Assembly (NCBI RefSeq): GCF_014645555.1
Contig: NZ_BMLY01000002.1
Location: 551,109-615,108 of the forward strand
Direction of reading: 5' to 3'
DNA: 64,000 nucleotides
From: Silvimonas amylolytica
Lineage (GTDB): Bacteria; Pseudomonadota; Gammaproteobacteria; Burkholderiales; Chitinibacteraceae
Below are positions 42,735 to 52,930 of this stretch, one piece after another; position 1 is the stretch's first letter; the number at the start of each line of letters is the position of its first letter. Both the position numbers and the translations under genes were made by a program. The notes below the pieces were generated by a model. The model saw only the letters and a program-made list of their open reading frames with translations. It was not told where the DNA came from and did no database searches.

Positions 42735-45155
42735 ATGCGGACCGCTTCAGATGTTTGTCCTGCACCGGTTTGCAAAACAGGGTTTGCGCGATGCACTGGC
42801 TGGCTGATGCTCAGCATGCTGGCGATGGCCAGCCCTGATGCCCAGTCCGCCAATACCGGTTTGCCACCGCCACCCAGAACACTGTCGACACCCGCCGACA
42901 CTGCGCTTTATCTGGAACTGGTCATCAACAAATTACCTGAAGGCAAGGTGGTGCCCGTGGAGAATCGGGACGGTCACTTTTATGTCGCGCTGGGTGACCT
43001 GTCCGGCCTGCATCTTCCCGGTGGCATCCGCTTTGATGTGATTGAGGGGCGGGCAGCGGTCGATACCATTCCTGGCGTCAAAGTGGCCTATCACCAGTCT
43101 ACCCAGCAACTGCTGATTGACGTGCCACCGGACTGGCTGCCTGCACAGAATGTCGGGCCGGCGGTACCCAGTGTCCATGCGCCGGCCAAGGCCAGCCCGG
43201 GTTTGTTGTTCAACTACGATGTGTATGCCAACAAACCGCAGATTGGCGCTGGCGGAGTTTCGGCCTGGCATGAGTTCCGGGCATTCGATGACGAAGGCGT
43301 GTTTTCCAGCACGGGCACATACCATCGCTCGTTTGCCGGGCAGGCGCAAAGCGCAGATGGCTACACTCGCTACGACACCACGCTGACGCATTCCGATGAA
43401 GACACAATGATGACCTGGCAAGCGGGCGACGTCGTGACCAACTCGCTGCCGTGGACCAGTGCCGTACGGCTGGGCGGCGGGCAAGTCGCGCGTGACTTCT
43501 CGATCCGCCCGGATGTGATCACCTACCCGTTGCCGCGCTTTGCGGGCGAAACCGCCGTGCCGACCTCCGTTGACCTCTTCATCAACGGTTATAAATCCAG
43601 CAGTGCCCAACTACAGCCGGGCCCGTTTGCACTGACCAATGTGCCCTATATCAATGGCGCGGGCGAAGCCGTGGTCGTGACGACAGATGCACTGGGCCGG
43701 CAGGTCTCCACCATCATCCCGTTTTATGTGGCCACCACCTTGCTGCGGCCGGGCGAGACAGATTTTTCTGTCGCCGCCGGCAAATTGCGGATGGATTACG
43801 GACTGAAGAGTTTTTCTTATGGTGACGGTGCGGCAAGTGGCACCTTTCGTGCCGGCGTGACCAACAATCTGACCCTGGAAGCCCACGCTGAAGGCGCGCC
43901 GTCTTTTGGCATGGCCGGCGGCGGCATGGCGCTCAAACTGGATCAGGCCGGCGTGATCAACATCTCGGCCTCGGGTAGTCACCTCAACGGTCAGACCGGG
44001 AACCAGATGAGCGCGGGGTATCAGTTCAGCAACCGGCGCTTCAGTTTCAACGCGCTCTACATCGGACGTAGTGCCCAATATGGCGACCTCTCTGCGTATG
44101 ACGTCAAGCTGGGTAGTTTTTCGCGGGCCAGTACGCAAATCACTGCCAATGTCTCGCTAGACCGGTTTGGCAACGCGGGTGCCGGTTATTTTGATGTCAA
44201 ATCATCAGATGGCTCTAGAACGCGGCTGGTGAATCTGTCCTGGAGTCTGGGTTTGTGGGGCAGCAGCAGTATCTATTTTTCGCTCAATCGAGACCTGACC
44301 GAGAAAACCTGGTCTGGCGCAGCGCAACTGGTCGTGCCGCTGGACACCTGGGGCACGGTGACCGCCGGCATGCAACATGTACCCAACGCGGGTAACCAGG
44401 AGCAGCTGAACTATAGTCGTGCCGTGCCGGCAGAAGGCGGGCTGGGCTGGACACTGAATGAAAGCCGGAGCACCAGTGCGGCGGCCTATCACCAGGCCGA
44501 TCTCACCTGGCGCAATCGCTATACGCAACTGCAAGGTGGCGCCTATGGTAGCTCAGGAAATTACACCCGCTGGGGCGAAGCGACGGGTGCACTGGTGCTG
44601 ATGGATACGGATTTCTTCCTGACCAACCGCGTGAATGAATCCTTTGTGCTGGTCAGTACGGAGGGCCAGCCTAATCTGCCTGTGCACTATGAAAACCAGT
44701 ACGTGGGCAGTACCGATCGCAATGGCCACTTGTTAGTGCCGTGGACCACCTCCTGGTATCCCGCGCATTACGACATCGACCCGCTTAACCTGCCCCCGGA
44801 TTACGACACGCCCACTGTTGAACAGCGTGTCGCGGTCAAGGCCGGCAGCGGTTATCTGCTGGAGTTTGAAGTACGGCACATCGTTGCGGCAATCATCACG
44901 CTGGTCGATGGCCAGGGGCACCCTTTGCCGATCGGGACACGTGTCACGCTGATGGAAAACGGTGCCGTGAACCGCGTGGCATTTGTCGGGTGGGATGGCA
45001 AAGCGTATTTCGATGATTTGCAGTCAGACAACCGCATCCGCGTAGAACTGCCGGACGATCGTTTCTGCGAACTCTCATTCCAGGCGAACTCTCGTTTGAA
45101 CCAGGCCGCAGTGGTTGGACCGCTGGTATGCGTGCCTGCGGGCCCGCATACGTAA
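42735..45155 (+). CDS. Outer-membrane pilus usher, CsuD-like
   Basis: An 806-residue fimbrial usher of the SCPU-associated (archaic, sigma) branch. After an N-terminal signal it has the usher N-domain, the 24-strand pore region (for example DVVTNSLPWTSAVRLGGGQVARDFSIRPDVITYPLP near 235-270) with the plug near SVDLFINGYKSSSAQLQPGPF, and C-terminal domains with LLEFEVRHI and ITLVDGQGHPLPIG. It starts three bases after the chaperone stop, so the two are coupled. It threads chaperone-pilin complexes to the surface. Confidence 0.9.
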   Translation: MRTASDVCPAPVCKTGFARCTGWLMLSMLAMASPDAQSANTGLPPPPRTLSTPADTALYLELVINKLPEGKVVPVENRDGHFYVALGDLSGLHLPGGIRFDVIEGRAAVDTIPGVKVAYHQSTQQLLIDVPPDWLPAQNVGPAVPSVHAPAKASPGLLFNYDVYANKPQIGAGGVSAWHEFRAFDDEGVFSSTGTYHRSFAGQAQSADGYTRYDTTLTHSDEDTMMTWQAGDVVTNSLPWTSAVRLGGGQVARDFSIRPDVITYPLPRFAGETAVPTSVDLFINGYKSSSAQLQPGPFALTNVPYINGAGEAVVVTTDALGRQVSTIIPFYVATTLLRPGETDFSVAAGKLRMDYGLKSFSYGDGAASGTFRAGVTNNLTLEAHAEGAPSFGMAGGGMALKLDQAGVINISASGSHLNGQTGNQMSAGYQFSNRRFSFNALYIGRSAQYGDLSAYDVKLGSFSRASTQITANVSLDRFGNAGAGYFDVKSSDGSRTRLVNLSWSLGLWGSSSIYFSLNRDLTEKTWSGAAQLVVPLDTWGTVTAGMQHVPNAGNQEQLNYSRAVPAEGGLGWTLNESRSTSAAAYHQADLTWRNRYTQLQGGAYGSSGNYTRWGEATGALVLMDTDFFLTNRVNESFVLVSTEGQPNLPVHYENQYVGSTDRNGHLLVPWTTSWYPAHYDIDPLNLPPDYDTPTVEQRVAVKAGSGYLLEFEVRHIVAAIITLVDGQGHPLPIGTRVTLMENGAVNRVAFVGWDGKAYFDDLQSDNRIRVELPDDRFCELSFQANSRLNQAAVVGPLVCVPAGPHT

Positions 45156-45168
45156 CAAGGAGCACAAG

Positions 45169-46149
45169 ATGAAATTCAGTGACTGGCTGACCCGCTGCGT
45201 GTTGATCCTGTTGTGTTGCGGTACCGGCCATGCAATGGCTGCGGCCGGTTGCGCGGCCAGTAACGGGACTGCCTCGCTTGGCACATCGGTCAGCTCATTC
45301 ACGGTATACAACACACAGTTGTCGTCCACGGCCACCAGCGGTTTCAAATGTACCGGGTCACTGGTGTCTTTGCTGGGTACCAACGTGGTCACGGTGACGC
45401 TCCAGAGTTCTACCAATCAGACCGGCACGCAGGCCCGTATGCGCAGCGGTACGGACTACGTGCCCTACGTCATTTGCAAAGATTCCGGGTGCAGCTCTGT
45501 CTACAACATGGGCAACACGATCACCTGGAGCAGCACCACGTTGCTGGGTTTGCTGGGACTGTTCAACAGCAGCGACGGCAGCCTGCCGCTCTATATACGT
45601 TCGCTGACCGGGGCGCGCGTCGCCGCCAATAACTACACAGATACATTAACGCTGAACTGGACCTGGCAACTGTGTGATCTGGGCGTAGCCGGATTGTGCC
45701 TTGTGGTTTCAGGTTCAGGCACATCTACGGTGACCGTGACCCTGGGCGTCGCGAACGATTGTGTGCTGACGACCCCGGATGTGCAGTTTGGCGCGGCGCC
45801 CCTGGTCAGTGGCTTTGCCGATATCAACCAGTCCGTTCAAGTCGTGTGTACCAAAGGCGCCAGCTATACCGTGGGTATGTCCAACGGCAACAATTATTCA
45901 GGCACCGTGCGGCAAATGAAGAGTACTGCGGGTGGTCTTTTGCAGTATGACATTTACAAACCCGATGGCACTCGGTGGGGACCGACGGGCACAGACCGGC
46001 GCAGTAGTGCGGCTGCGGATATCAATGCCGGCATTTACGACTCCGTCACCACTCAGAGCTATAACTATCGCGCCAGCATTATCAAGACCCAGACGACGCC
46101 GGCCACAGGCAGCTACACAGACCTGGTGACGCTGGATATCGGTTTCTGA
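45169..46149 (+). CDS. Two-domain spore coat U protein, CsuE-like tip adhesin
   Basis: A 326-residue exported protein with two tandem SCPU-like domains. The first is rich in cysteine (GCAASN, FKCTGS, VICKDSGCSS) and has hydrophobic LLGLLGLF loops; the second starts near VANDCVLTTPDVQFG and ends SYTDLVTLDIGF. In Csu pili the CsuE tip carries hydrophobic finger loops that bind plastic; the LLGLLGLF loop here is a good counterpart. AAGGAG (45157-45162) fixes the ATG at 45169. Confidence 0.85.
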   Translation: MKFSDWLTRCVLILLCCGTGHAMAAAGCAASNGTASLGTSVSSFTVYNTQLSSTATSGFKCTGSLVSLLGTNVVTVTLQSSTNQTGTQARMRSGTDYVPYVICKDSGCSSVYNMGNTITWSSTTLLGLLGLFNSSDGSLPLYIRSLTGARVAANNYTDTLTLNWTWQLCDLGVAGLCLVVSGSGTSTVTVTLGVANDCVLTTPDVQFGAAPLVSGFADINQSVQVVCTKGASYTVGMSNGNNYSGTVRQMKSTAGGLLQYDIYKPDGTRWGPTGTDRRSSAAADINAGIYDSVTTQSYNYRASIIKTQTTPATGSYTDLVTLDIGF

Positions 46150-46214
46150 CGGGTCGCACCGGGACGAGCCGGGCACTATGCTGCAAGCATCACGTTCCGG
46201 CTGGATCTCGTCTC

Positions 46215-46865
46215 GTGCGTATCTCTTTTCTGCCCATTGTTGCGGTCTTGCTGGCTGGTCACGCCGTTGCAGCGGGCCATGACGCTGCCTGGCAGGCCTA
46301 TCAGAAAGGGGATTACGTCAAGGCGCTTCCGGCTTATCGCGCGGCGGCGCAAAAGGGTAAACCACTGGCGCAGTACAACTACGCCATGATGCTCTGGCGG
46401 GGCGAGGGCACCTCGGTCCAGCGTGACGAAGCGGTGCTCTGGTTGCGCAAGGCGGCCGACGGCCATCTTGCTCAAGCGCAGTACGCTCTGGGTTTGCTGT
46501 ACGAAAACGGAGCGCATGTACCGCGCTCTCAACCCGATGCGACCCACTGGTTTTTACTGGCTGCGCAGCAAGGCCATACGGATGCCCAAACCAGCGTCGC
46601 AACGCAGTATTTTCTCGGGCGGGGTGCGCCCAAGGATATGGTGCAAGCGGCCCGCTGGTACCTCAAAGCGGCAGAAGGCGGGGATGTGGGCGCACAGTAC
46701 ATCGTGGCAACCATGTACGAAAAAGGAGATGGTCAGCCCCAGGACCTGGCAGAAGCGTGGCGCTGGTATGAAGCCGCCGCCCTGCAAGGCGACCCCGCCG
46801 CCGCCATTCGCGCGCGCGATCTCGGCCAGCGCTTGCGAATGGCGGGGGCGGCTTCCCGGCCTTAA
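46215..46865 (+). CDS. Exported Sel1-repeat protein
   Basis: A 216-residue protein with a signal peptide (cut near AVAA-GH) and about four Sel1-like repeats, each with an [14 protein letters not shown]-type core ([40 protein letters not shown]). Such alpha-alpha repeats mediate protein contacts. It starts with GTG at 46215, 66 bases after the pilus tip gene, and may belong to that operon. Its TAA overlaps the TAA of the convergent chemoreceptor gene. Confidence 0.82.
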   Translation: MRISFLPIVAVLLAGHAVAAGHDAAWQAYQKGDYVKALPAYRAAAQKGKPLAQYNYAMMLWRGEGTSVQRDEAVLWLRKAADGHLAQAQYALGLLYENGAHVPRSQPDATHWFLLAAQQGHTDAQTSVATQYFLGRGAPKDMVQAARWYLKAAEGGDVGAQYIVATMYEKGDGQPQDLAEAWRWYEAAALQGDPAAAIRARDLGQRLRMAGAASRP

Positions 46866-48472
46866 ACGCGGAAACGTCCGGCGGTGCTGCGCAGTTCCTG
46901 GGCCAGGCTTTCCAGTTTGCGCACTGATTCGAGCGCACTGTGGACCGAGTGATCCGACGCTTCCACCATCTGGGCAATGCGTTCGATATGGCCGGCAATA
47001 CTGTTGCTGGCCTCGCTTTGCTCACGCGTGGCGCCGGCAACTTCACGGATTTTGTCCAGTGTGTTCTCGGCGGCCTGGCTGATTTCCTGCAACGACGCGG
47101 CCGCACGTTCTGCCAGACCGACGCCATGTTCGACCTGAGAGGTCACTTGCGTCATGCCCGTCACAGCGTGTTCGGTATCACGTTGCACCGCTTCGATGGT
47201 CCGGGTGATGTCCTGGGTGGCGCCTGTCGTGCGTTCGGCCAGTTTGCGTACTTCGTCGGCGACTACGGCGAAACCACGACCTTGTTCTCCGGCACGGGCG
47301 GCTTCAATGGCGGCGTTCAAAGCCAGCAGGTTGGTCTGGTCGGCAATTTCACGGATCACGCGGGCAATGCCGTCGATCTCTCGTGAGCGCTCAACCAGGC
47401 CATGAATCTGGCCGGTGGCATCGCCCACCTTTTGCGAAATCTGGCGGATTTCGCCCGCAGCTTCATGCACCAGTCGCTCGCCATCGGTCGCCAGTTTGAC
47501 CGAGTGCTGCGAGCTACCCGCGCTGTCGCCAGCGTTGGAAGAAACATGGTTGATACTGACGGTCATTTCTTCGACCGCTGCAGCCGTGCTGGCGGTGAAC
47601 TCGGAGGACGCGCGCGAACCTTCACTGATCTGGTTCATCTGCTGAGTTAGCGAGGAGGCGGCTTGCGCCAGACTGCTGGCGGCGTCGTTGAAACGCTGCG
47701 CCATATCCCTGAGGCCATCCTGCATGCGGCTCATGGCACCAAGCAGACTGTCGCTGCGGCCCTCCACCTTGATCCGGCGGGTGAGGTCGCCCGCGGCAAT
47801 GGCGGTGGCCATTTCCGCCGCATAACCCGGGTCGCCGCCCAACTGGCCAATAATGCGGCGAGACATACTGATCAGCAGCGCCGCGACGATAGCGAGCACC
47901 ACACATACCACCACCAGCATTACGCCGGCCTGGTTCCAGAAACTGGTATCAATATCATCAATAAAAAAGCCGATGCCGATAATCCATTGCCAGGGCTCGA
48001 AACGCACCACGCCGTTGAGCTTGGGCTGTTCCGTTTTCGTGCCGGGCTTGGGGGTGAGAATGTTCATCAGCCCGATGCGGTCTTTAGCCAGCGCTTCGTC
48101 ATACAGCTCCGAGGTATAGCGGCCATCTGGCATGCGCGAACCCTTGTCGATCTTGCCCACGCGGTCTGGGTTGGGGTGCACGATCATGCGGTTGTCCGTG
48201 CCGCGCACAAAGAAATAGATATCTTTGAAACGCATATGACCCAAAGCATCTTTGGCGCGCTGCTGGGCTTCATCGTGGCTGAGTTTGCCGGACGCTTCTT
48301 GCTGCTGGAAATAAGTGACCATGCTGCTGGCCTGCTCCAGTGCGGTTCTGATCTGTCCTTCGCGATCAGCCATCATGGCGTGGCGCAAGCTGACGAGGCC
48401 GACTGCGGCGCTAATCAGCAAGCCGGCCAGGGCCGCCCCGATGATGATCCATACACGGGTTTGCAGCTTCAT
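46862..48472 (-). CDS. Methyl-accepting chemotaxis protein with single Cache domain
   Basis: A 536-residue chemoreceptor. A membrane segment at about 8-28 and a second at about 182-204 enclose a periplasmic sCache_2-type sensor ([24 protein letters not shown]). HAMP and a long coiled coil follow, with the signalling hairpin [22 protein letters not shown] and the flanking [12 protein letters not shown]. The start at 48472 is the ATG after GAGGGG; a GTG 24 bases earlier is possible. No che genes lie nearby. Confidence 0.92.
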   Translation of the reverse strand: MKLQTRVWIIIGAALAGLLISAAVGLVSLRHAMMADREGQIRTALEQASSMVTYFQQQEASGKLSHDEAQQRAKDALGHMRFKDIYFFVRGTDNRMIVHPNPDRVGKIDKGSRMPDGRYTSELYDEALAKDRIGLMNILTPKPGTKTEQPKLNGVVRFEPWQWIIGIGFFIDDIDTSFWNQAGVMLVVVCVVLAIVAALLISMSRRIIGQLGGDPGYAAEMATAIAAGDLTRRIKVEGRSDSLLGAMSRMQDGLRDMAQRFNDAASSLAQAASSLTQQMNQISEGSRASSEFTASTAAAVEEMTVSINHVSSNAGDSAGSSQHSVKLATDGERLVHEAAGEIRQISQKVGDATGQIHGLVERSREIDGIARVIREIADQTNLLALNAAIEAARAGEQGRGFAVVADEVRKLAERTTGATQDITRTIEAVQRDTEHAVTGMTQVTSQVEHGVGLAERAAASLQEISQAAENTLDKIREVAGATREQSEASNSIAGHIERIAQMVEASDHSVHSALESVRKLESLAQELRSTAGRFRV

Positions 48473-48587
48473 TGTGGGCCCCTCGTTCGCCGGCACTCAG
48501 CGTTTTAAATGACATTGGAATTGTAAGGCTACAGGCTATTTATTAAATATAAAAGCAGGCAACCCTGTCGCAAGTGCTGACAAGAAC

Positions 48588-49742
48588 TCAGGATGGGTCA
48601 TGCCGGAACGGCGTTTGTGCTGTTAACGTTTCAGCCCATTCATCGACGGCCTGTCGCTCGTTTTTCAGAAAACGGCCAACGGCATCAGAAAACCGACGAT
48701 CGGCCAGCCAGTGCACCGACCATGTCGTGACTGGAAGAAAGCCTCGTGCAAGTTTGTGCTCGCCCTGCGCTCCGCCTTCAAACGTATTCAAACCGCGTTC
48801 CAGCGCGAACTCCAGACCCTGGTAGTAACACAGTTCAAAATGCAGCCCTGGCACAAAACCGGCTTCATCCCACTGTGCGCCCCAATACCTGCCATAGAGC
48901 GCATCGGGCCCGACCAGATCAAACGCCGCTGCGATCGGTTGACCGTTGCGGCTGGCAATGATCAACAGGCAGGTTTCAGGCAGGGCGGCATGCAGTTGCT
49001 GGAAAAAAGCCAGATTCAGATAGGGGTGGGAGTGATGTTCCAGGTACGTATTGTTGTAGCAGCGAATAAAGAACGCCCAGTCTTCATCCTGGATGGCCGC
49101 ACCAAATTTGCGCTCTACGGTGATCTCGCCAGCCGGGCCAGACAAAGACTTGCGCCGTTCCTGGCGGATTTTCTTGCGCTTGTCATGGTTCATGCTGCCC
49201 AGAAAATCTTCAAACGTCTGCCAGGCCGGGTCGCGTTGCCAATGAAACTGGATCTGCTCGCGCAGTTGCATGCCACAGGCTGCGGCAAAACGGGCGTCGT
49301 CTTCATGCGGGAACAGAATGTGCAGCGATGAATCCCCTAACTCCCGCGTGATGCCAATGGCGCTTTCAATCAGCAGGCGCCGGTCTGCATCTGTGCGGGC
49401 CAGCAAGCGCGGGCCGGGCAGCGGACTGAACGGGACGGCGCTCACAAGCTTGGGGTAATACGCCTGTCCGTGCTGCTCATAAGCGCGGGCCCAGGCCCAG
49501 TCGAACACGTATTCGCCCCAGGAATGAGACTTGCGATACAACATCAGCGCACCGGCCAGTTCTTCGTCACGCCACAGCGTGAGATGGCAAGGTTGCCAGC
49601 CGCTGTCGGCATCGACACTCCCGCTGCGCTCCAGTGCATCCAGAAAAGCATGTTGCAAGGCCGGATGCGCGCCCGCCAGCGCATTCCAGGCGGGCGCGGG
49701 GATCTCGGCCAGACGTTCACAGATTTTGAGAGTGGCAGACAA
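48588..49742 (-). CDS. FemAB-like / GNAT protein (PF04339 type)
   Basis: A 384-residue protein of the group labelled peptidoglycan biosynthesis/recognition, with a FemAB-like acyltransferase fold. Visible family stretches: HDKRKKIRQERR, YNNTYLEHHSHPYLNLAFF, DALYGRYWGAQWDEAGFVPGLHFELCYYQG and FEGGAQGEHKLARGF. The start is a TTG at 49742, 16 bases after the upstream gene; the ribosome site is weak. The donor and acceptor are unknown. Confidence 0.8.
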   Translation of the reverse strand: MSATLKICERLAEIPAPAWNALAGAHPALQHAFLDALERSGSVDADSGWQPCHLTLWRDEELAGALMLYRKSHSWGEYVFDWAWARAYEQHGQAYYPKLVSAVPFSPLPGPRLLARTDADRRLLIESAIGITRELGDSSLHILFPHEDDARFAAACGMQLREQIQFHWQRDPAWQTFEDFLGSMNHDKRKKIRQERRKSLSGPAGEITVERKFGAAIQDEDWAFFIRCYNNTYLEHHSHPYLNLAFFQQLHAALPETCLLIIASRNGQPIAAAFDLVGPDALYGRYWGAQWDEAGFVPGLHFELCYYQGLEFALERGLNTFEGGAQGEHKLARGFLPVTTWSVHWLADRRFSDAVGRFLKNERQAVDEWAETLTAQTPFRHDPS

Positions 49743-49758
49743 GCGCTAAGGATTCCGC

Positions 49759-50337
49759 TCAGGACTGAAAATAATCCGGCTCGTTGCCGGGTTTCCATTT
49801 GATATTGCAGCCCATGCTGGGCACTTGTTCAGCGAGCGGCGGCTTGCCGCCTACCAGGGCATTCACGGCGCGCAGGATATCCTGGCCGCTGGGTGCCCCC
49901 ATATTGGGGCGGGAGGTATCAAATTGCCCGCGATAAACCAGCTTCAGTTGGGCATCAAACAAGTAAAAATCCGGCGTGCAGGCAGCGCCAAAAGCTTTGG
50001 CGGCGTCCTGGGTTTCGTCGTACAGATACGGGAAGGTATAGCGTTGGTCGGCGGCGGTTTGCGCCATCAAGGCGGGGGCGTCGTCCGGGTAATTTTCTGC
50101 ATCATTACTCGAGACGGCCACCATACCGACACCCAGTTCAGCCAGCTGCGCGCCGAGCGGGGCCAGCACGGGGTTGATGTGTTTGACGTAGGGGCAATGG
50201 TTGCAGATGAACGCCACCAGCAACCCGCAATTGCCGGCCAGATCGGCCAGTGTATGCGGGCGTCCGTCGCCGTCTGGAAGCGTGAAGCCGGGTAGCGACG
50301 TGCCCAGTGGCAACATTGTGGAATAGGTTCTGGCCAT
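49759..50337 (-). CDS. Thioredoxin-fold AhpC/TSA-like protein
   Basis: A 192-residue thioredoxin-fold protein with a CxxC motif (ICNHCPYVKH, near residue 45) and the family stretch MVAVSSNDAENYPDDAP. There is no signal peptide, so it is cytosolic. It resembles the thioredoxin-family proteins often labelled alkyl hydroperoxide reductase/thiol-disulphide type; its redox partner is not evident. It is probably co-transcribed with the FemAB-like gene. Confidence 0.83.
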   Translation of the reverse strand: MARTYSTMLPLGTSLPGFTLPDGDGRPHTLADLAGNCGLLVAFICNHCPYVKHINPVLAPLGAQLAELGVGMVAVSSNDAENYPDDAPALMAQTAADQRYTFPYLYDETQDAAKAFGAACTPDFYLFDAQLKLVYRGQFDTSRPNMGAPSGQDILRAVNALVGGKPPLAEQVPSMGCNIKWKPGNEPDYFQS

Positions 50338-50427
50338 GACGGTTCACCTGTCGGTTGGGATGGATCGATCACCCATTCTAGTCGCATGTCATGACATGCG
50401 GCACCGTCACGGCCACTGGTCAGTACA

Positions 50428-51258
50428 TCAGACTGTCCACTGCACCAGCCCGGTCCAGGCGGTCACCAGAACGATCAGACCAAAGGCAATGCGGTACCAG
50501 GCAAAGGCAATAAAGGTGTGATTGGAGATAAACCGCAACAGCCCGCGCACGGCAAAGAAAGCGCTGATGGCCGCAGCAATGAAGCCGACAGCAAAGATGC
50601 CGGCATCCGCAGCATCCAGCGCGTGACGCAGCTTCCACATGCTATAGATTGATGCGGCGGTGAGCGTTGGAATACCCAGGAAGAACGAGAACTCGGTCGC
50701 GGCCTTGCGTGACAAGCCAAAAAACAGGCCGCCAATGATGGTCGCGCCGGAACGGCTGGTGCCTGGAATCAAAGCCAGACATTGTGCGAAACCGATCTTG
50801 AGTGCATCCATCAACGAAATGCCATCTACCGTTTCTACCCGTACGCGATGCTGGCGTTTTTCTGCCCACAAGATCAAAAAACCGCCAATGATGAAAGCCA
50901 GTGCAACGGGCACCGGTTTGAACAGATGCGCCTTGATGATTTCATTGAACAGCTTGCCCAGAATGGCCGCTGGAATAAAACCAATCAACACGGCCCACAG
51001 CAGATTGCGCTCTTTACCGGGCCGGCGTGCGCCCGCAACGGTCGCGCCGATCTTGGCGCGGTATTCCCACACCACCGCCAGGATGGCGCCCAGCTGGATA
51101 AAAATTTCGTAGACGTCGCGCTTTTCCTTGCTGTCCGGCAGGAAGTTGATGAGGTCGCCTGTGAGGATCAGGTGGCCAGTACTGGAGATAGGCAGAAACT
51201 CGGTAATACCCTCGACGATCCCCATGATCAGGGATTTGACCAGCAAAATCATGTCCAT
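50428..51258 (-). CDS. uppP: Undecaprenyl-diphosphatase
   Basis: It removes a phosphate from undecaprenyl diphosphate so the lipid carrier of cell-wall synthesis can be reused; loss gives bacitracin sensitivity. It has 276 residues with about eight membrane segments. Both catalytic motifs are present: [15 protein letters not shown] (residues 16-30) and [10 protein letters not shown]. Confidence 0.95.
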   Translation of the reverse strand: MDMILLVKSLIMGIVEGITEFLPISSTGHLILTGDLINFLPDSKEKRDVYEIFIQLGAILAVVWEYRAKIGATVAGARRPGKERNLLWAVLIGFIPAAILGKLFNEIIKAHLFKPVPVALAFIIGGFLILWAEKRQHRVRVETVDGISLMDALKIGFAQCLALIPGTSRSGATIIGGLFFGLSRKAATEFSFFLGIPTLTAASIYSMWKLRHALDAADAGIFAVGFIAAAISAFFAVRGLLRFISNHTFIAFAWYRIAFGLIVLVTAWTGLVQWTV

Positions 51259-51365
51259 GTGTGGTTGTTCCGTGCGGTTTGGTTATGTTCTGGACTGCAA
51301 ATACAACATCAGGCCCAGGTCTTTTGCCCGGGCTCCGGGTGCAGCATGCTGCACTGCATTATGGC

Positions 51366-52211
51366 TTATCCCAGCGGAAGTGGTGCGGGACGGGCAAAGG
51401 TGGATTTTGTATACGCCAATCGCAAACCTGCGCGCTCGGCGTTGCGGGCGCTGACATTGGCAGGCCGGGCGGTTACAAACGCATAACGGCAGCCGGCCGC
51501 GTGTGCGGCGGCCAGGCGGGCTCGCAGCAATGCTTGTTGCACACCCAGGCCACGGCAATGGGGCAGGGTACTTGCAATATATAAATGTGCGACCGGCCCG
51601 GCGCCGGAAGGCAGGATGGCCATCCCGGCGGTTCCGGCAATCTCGCCGTCCAGGCGCGCAACGAACAGCCGCGTGTCGTCGCGCAGCGTTGCAATCTTTG
51701 CCAGTGCTTCGAGCAACGCCACGGGGCGAGTGTTCAACTGGACAGAAAACCCCTCTACCGAGTGTTCAATGAAACGCTGTGCAGGGATATCGGTGCTGCA
51801 ATCAATGCGCCCCGTGTGAAACGGCATCTCTGGCAGGTCATCCAGTGTGCGCACATACGTATTACTAAAGGCGTTGATGTGATAACCACGGTCCGCCAGG
51901 AGCGGCAGCAACGCGGGGTCAACATGCGGGCAGACATCGATTTCGGTGCCGAGTCCGAGCGCGGCATAACTGGTTTCAACGTGGTAGAGGTCTGCACCAG
52001 CGACGGCATCATCCAGCCCCAGCCCGCAGACATGGTTGAGCTTGCGGCCGAAATCGCGGCGAGTGAAGGCGGCAATGCCCCCGCCCAGTGGCATGACGCG
52101 GGCGTCGGCGTCTTTGCTGAGAGTTTGCCAGGCGGCCACCTGGCGGGTCAGATGATGTGCCTCGGCGTGCTCAAGGATAAGCGCCAGTTCCGGGCCACAA
52201 TAAATGGGCAT
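51366..52211 (-). CDS. GNAT-family acetyltransferase, two-domain
   Basis: A 281-residue protein whose C-terminal part is a GNAT domain (AGTAGMAILPSGAGPVAHLYIASTLPHCRGLGVQQALL; acetyl-CoA loop HCRGLGVQ) ending in ARNAERAGLRLAYTKS. The N-terminal part resembles a second degenerate GNAT half. The ATG at 52211 (AGGGAA upstream) is preferred to a far-upstream frame. Substrate unknown. Confidence 0.78.
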   Translation of the reverse strand: MPIYCGPELALILEHAEAHHLTRQVAAWQTLSKDADARVMPLGGGIAAFTRRDFGRKLNHVCGLGLDDAVAGADLYHVETSYAALGLGTEIDVCPHVDPALLPLLADRGYHINAFSNTYVRTLDDLPEMPFHTGRIDCSTDIPAQRFIEHSVEGFSVQLNTRPVALLEALAKIATLRDDTRLFVARLDGEIAGTAGMAILPSGAGPVAHLYIASTLPHCRGLGVQQALLRARLAAAHAAGCRYAFVTARPANVSARNAERAGLRLAYTKSTFARPAPLPLG

Positions 52212-52374
52212 CAGATGTTTCCCTGAATACTTGAGTAGAGATGTCGCGGACGAACGGCAAGATCCCTGCCCAAGTGCATGTTGCACCGTGATGAAACAGC
52301 CGTTCGTATGAAAAGTGAATATTTACGGCTGGTCTTGGGAACAAAGCCCGGGACCCCACGTCTTATCGGGCATG

Positions 52375-52446
52375 TGCGAGCAATTCGCGCATTTTTTGCT
52401 CATCTCCTCCCTGATTAGCGGGCACCAACTGGTGCCCCTTTTTTTT
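52375..52446 (+). ncRNA. Candidate small RNA, 3' part with anti-Shine-Dalgarno motif
   Basis: A hairpin (GAGCAA 52378-52383 with TTGCTC 52396-52401) is followed by an apparently unpaired linker containing CTCCTCC (52404-52410), then a textbook terminator (52420-52446). This is the layout of Hfq-dependent trans-acting small RNAs, with the linker able to pair with GGAGGAG ribosome sites. Both neighbouring genes point the other way, so the terminator has no other gene to serve. The 5' end and promoter are not located; it may start anywhere from about 52230 to 52330. Confidence 0.55.
52420..52446 (+). terminator. Strong plus-strand terminator without an annotated upstream gene
   Basis: GGGCACC (52420-52426) pairs with GGTGCCC (52431-52437), followed by C and eight T. 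On the minus strand no U-run follows, so it is oriented to stop plus-strand transcription. Confidence 0.88.
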
Positions 52447-52498
52447 CCCTTTTTTTTCTGCCGCCGGTAATCTGGTTGAGTCCGCACGGCGGTCAGTC

Positions 52499-52930
52499 TT
52501 ACCGGCGCTGATGATCCACCAAAGAAAGGATGGCTTTTGCCAGTTCTTCATCTTTGACGGTATCAGCCAATGCCTCAAAGGCGTCGCAAGCCGCACCGTT
52601 CATCTTCAAGTCTTTGGCGCGTATGGGTTTTTGCTCGCGCAACGATGCTTGCACCCTGGGCAGGATTGCGGTAGCTTCCCACCCAGCCCGTGCCAGCACA
52701 TCGCGCAACTCCGGCGCGGCATAACGTATGCGCGTTGCCGCCGCCGCGCTGGTCACACCCAGTATCAATGCGCCGTCAGCCCACGCGGCGCCCACGCAGG
52801 CTCGCGCTACCTCAGGGGGCAATGCCGCCTGCAAGGTTTTGAGCATCCGGTTATATTCGCCCACGCGGGCCGCGGCATCTTTCAGTACACGGTGCTGACC
52901 GATAAAACCGGAAACAGGGCCTTTTTTCAT
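52499..52930 (-). CDS. dciA: DciA-family protein (DUF721), replicative helicase loading
   Basis: A 143-residue DUF721/DciA protein. DciA is the ancestral loader of the DnaB helicase in bacteria that lack DnaC/DnaI-type loaders. It has the KH-like pattern (LPPEVARACVGAAWADGALILGVTSAAAATRIRYAAPELRDVL as a region) and a charged, probably flexible C-terminus. Its position near secA is common in betaproteobacteria. The start is 36 bases from the divergent peptidase gene, leaving almost no room for separate promoters. Confidence 0.8.
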   Translation of the reverse strand: MKKGPVSGFIGQHRVLKDAAARVGEYNRMLKTLQAALPPEVARACVGAAWADGALILGVTSAAAATRIRYAAPELRDVLARAGWEATAILPRVQASLREQKPIRAKDLKMNGAACDAFEALADTVKDEELAKAILSLVDHQRR

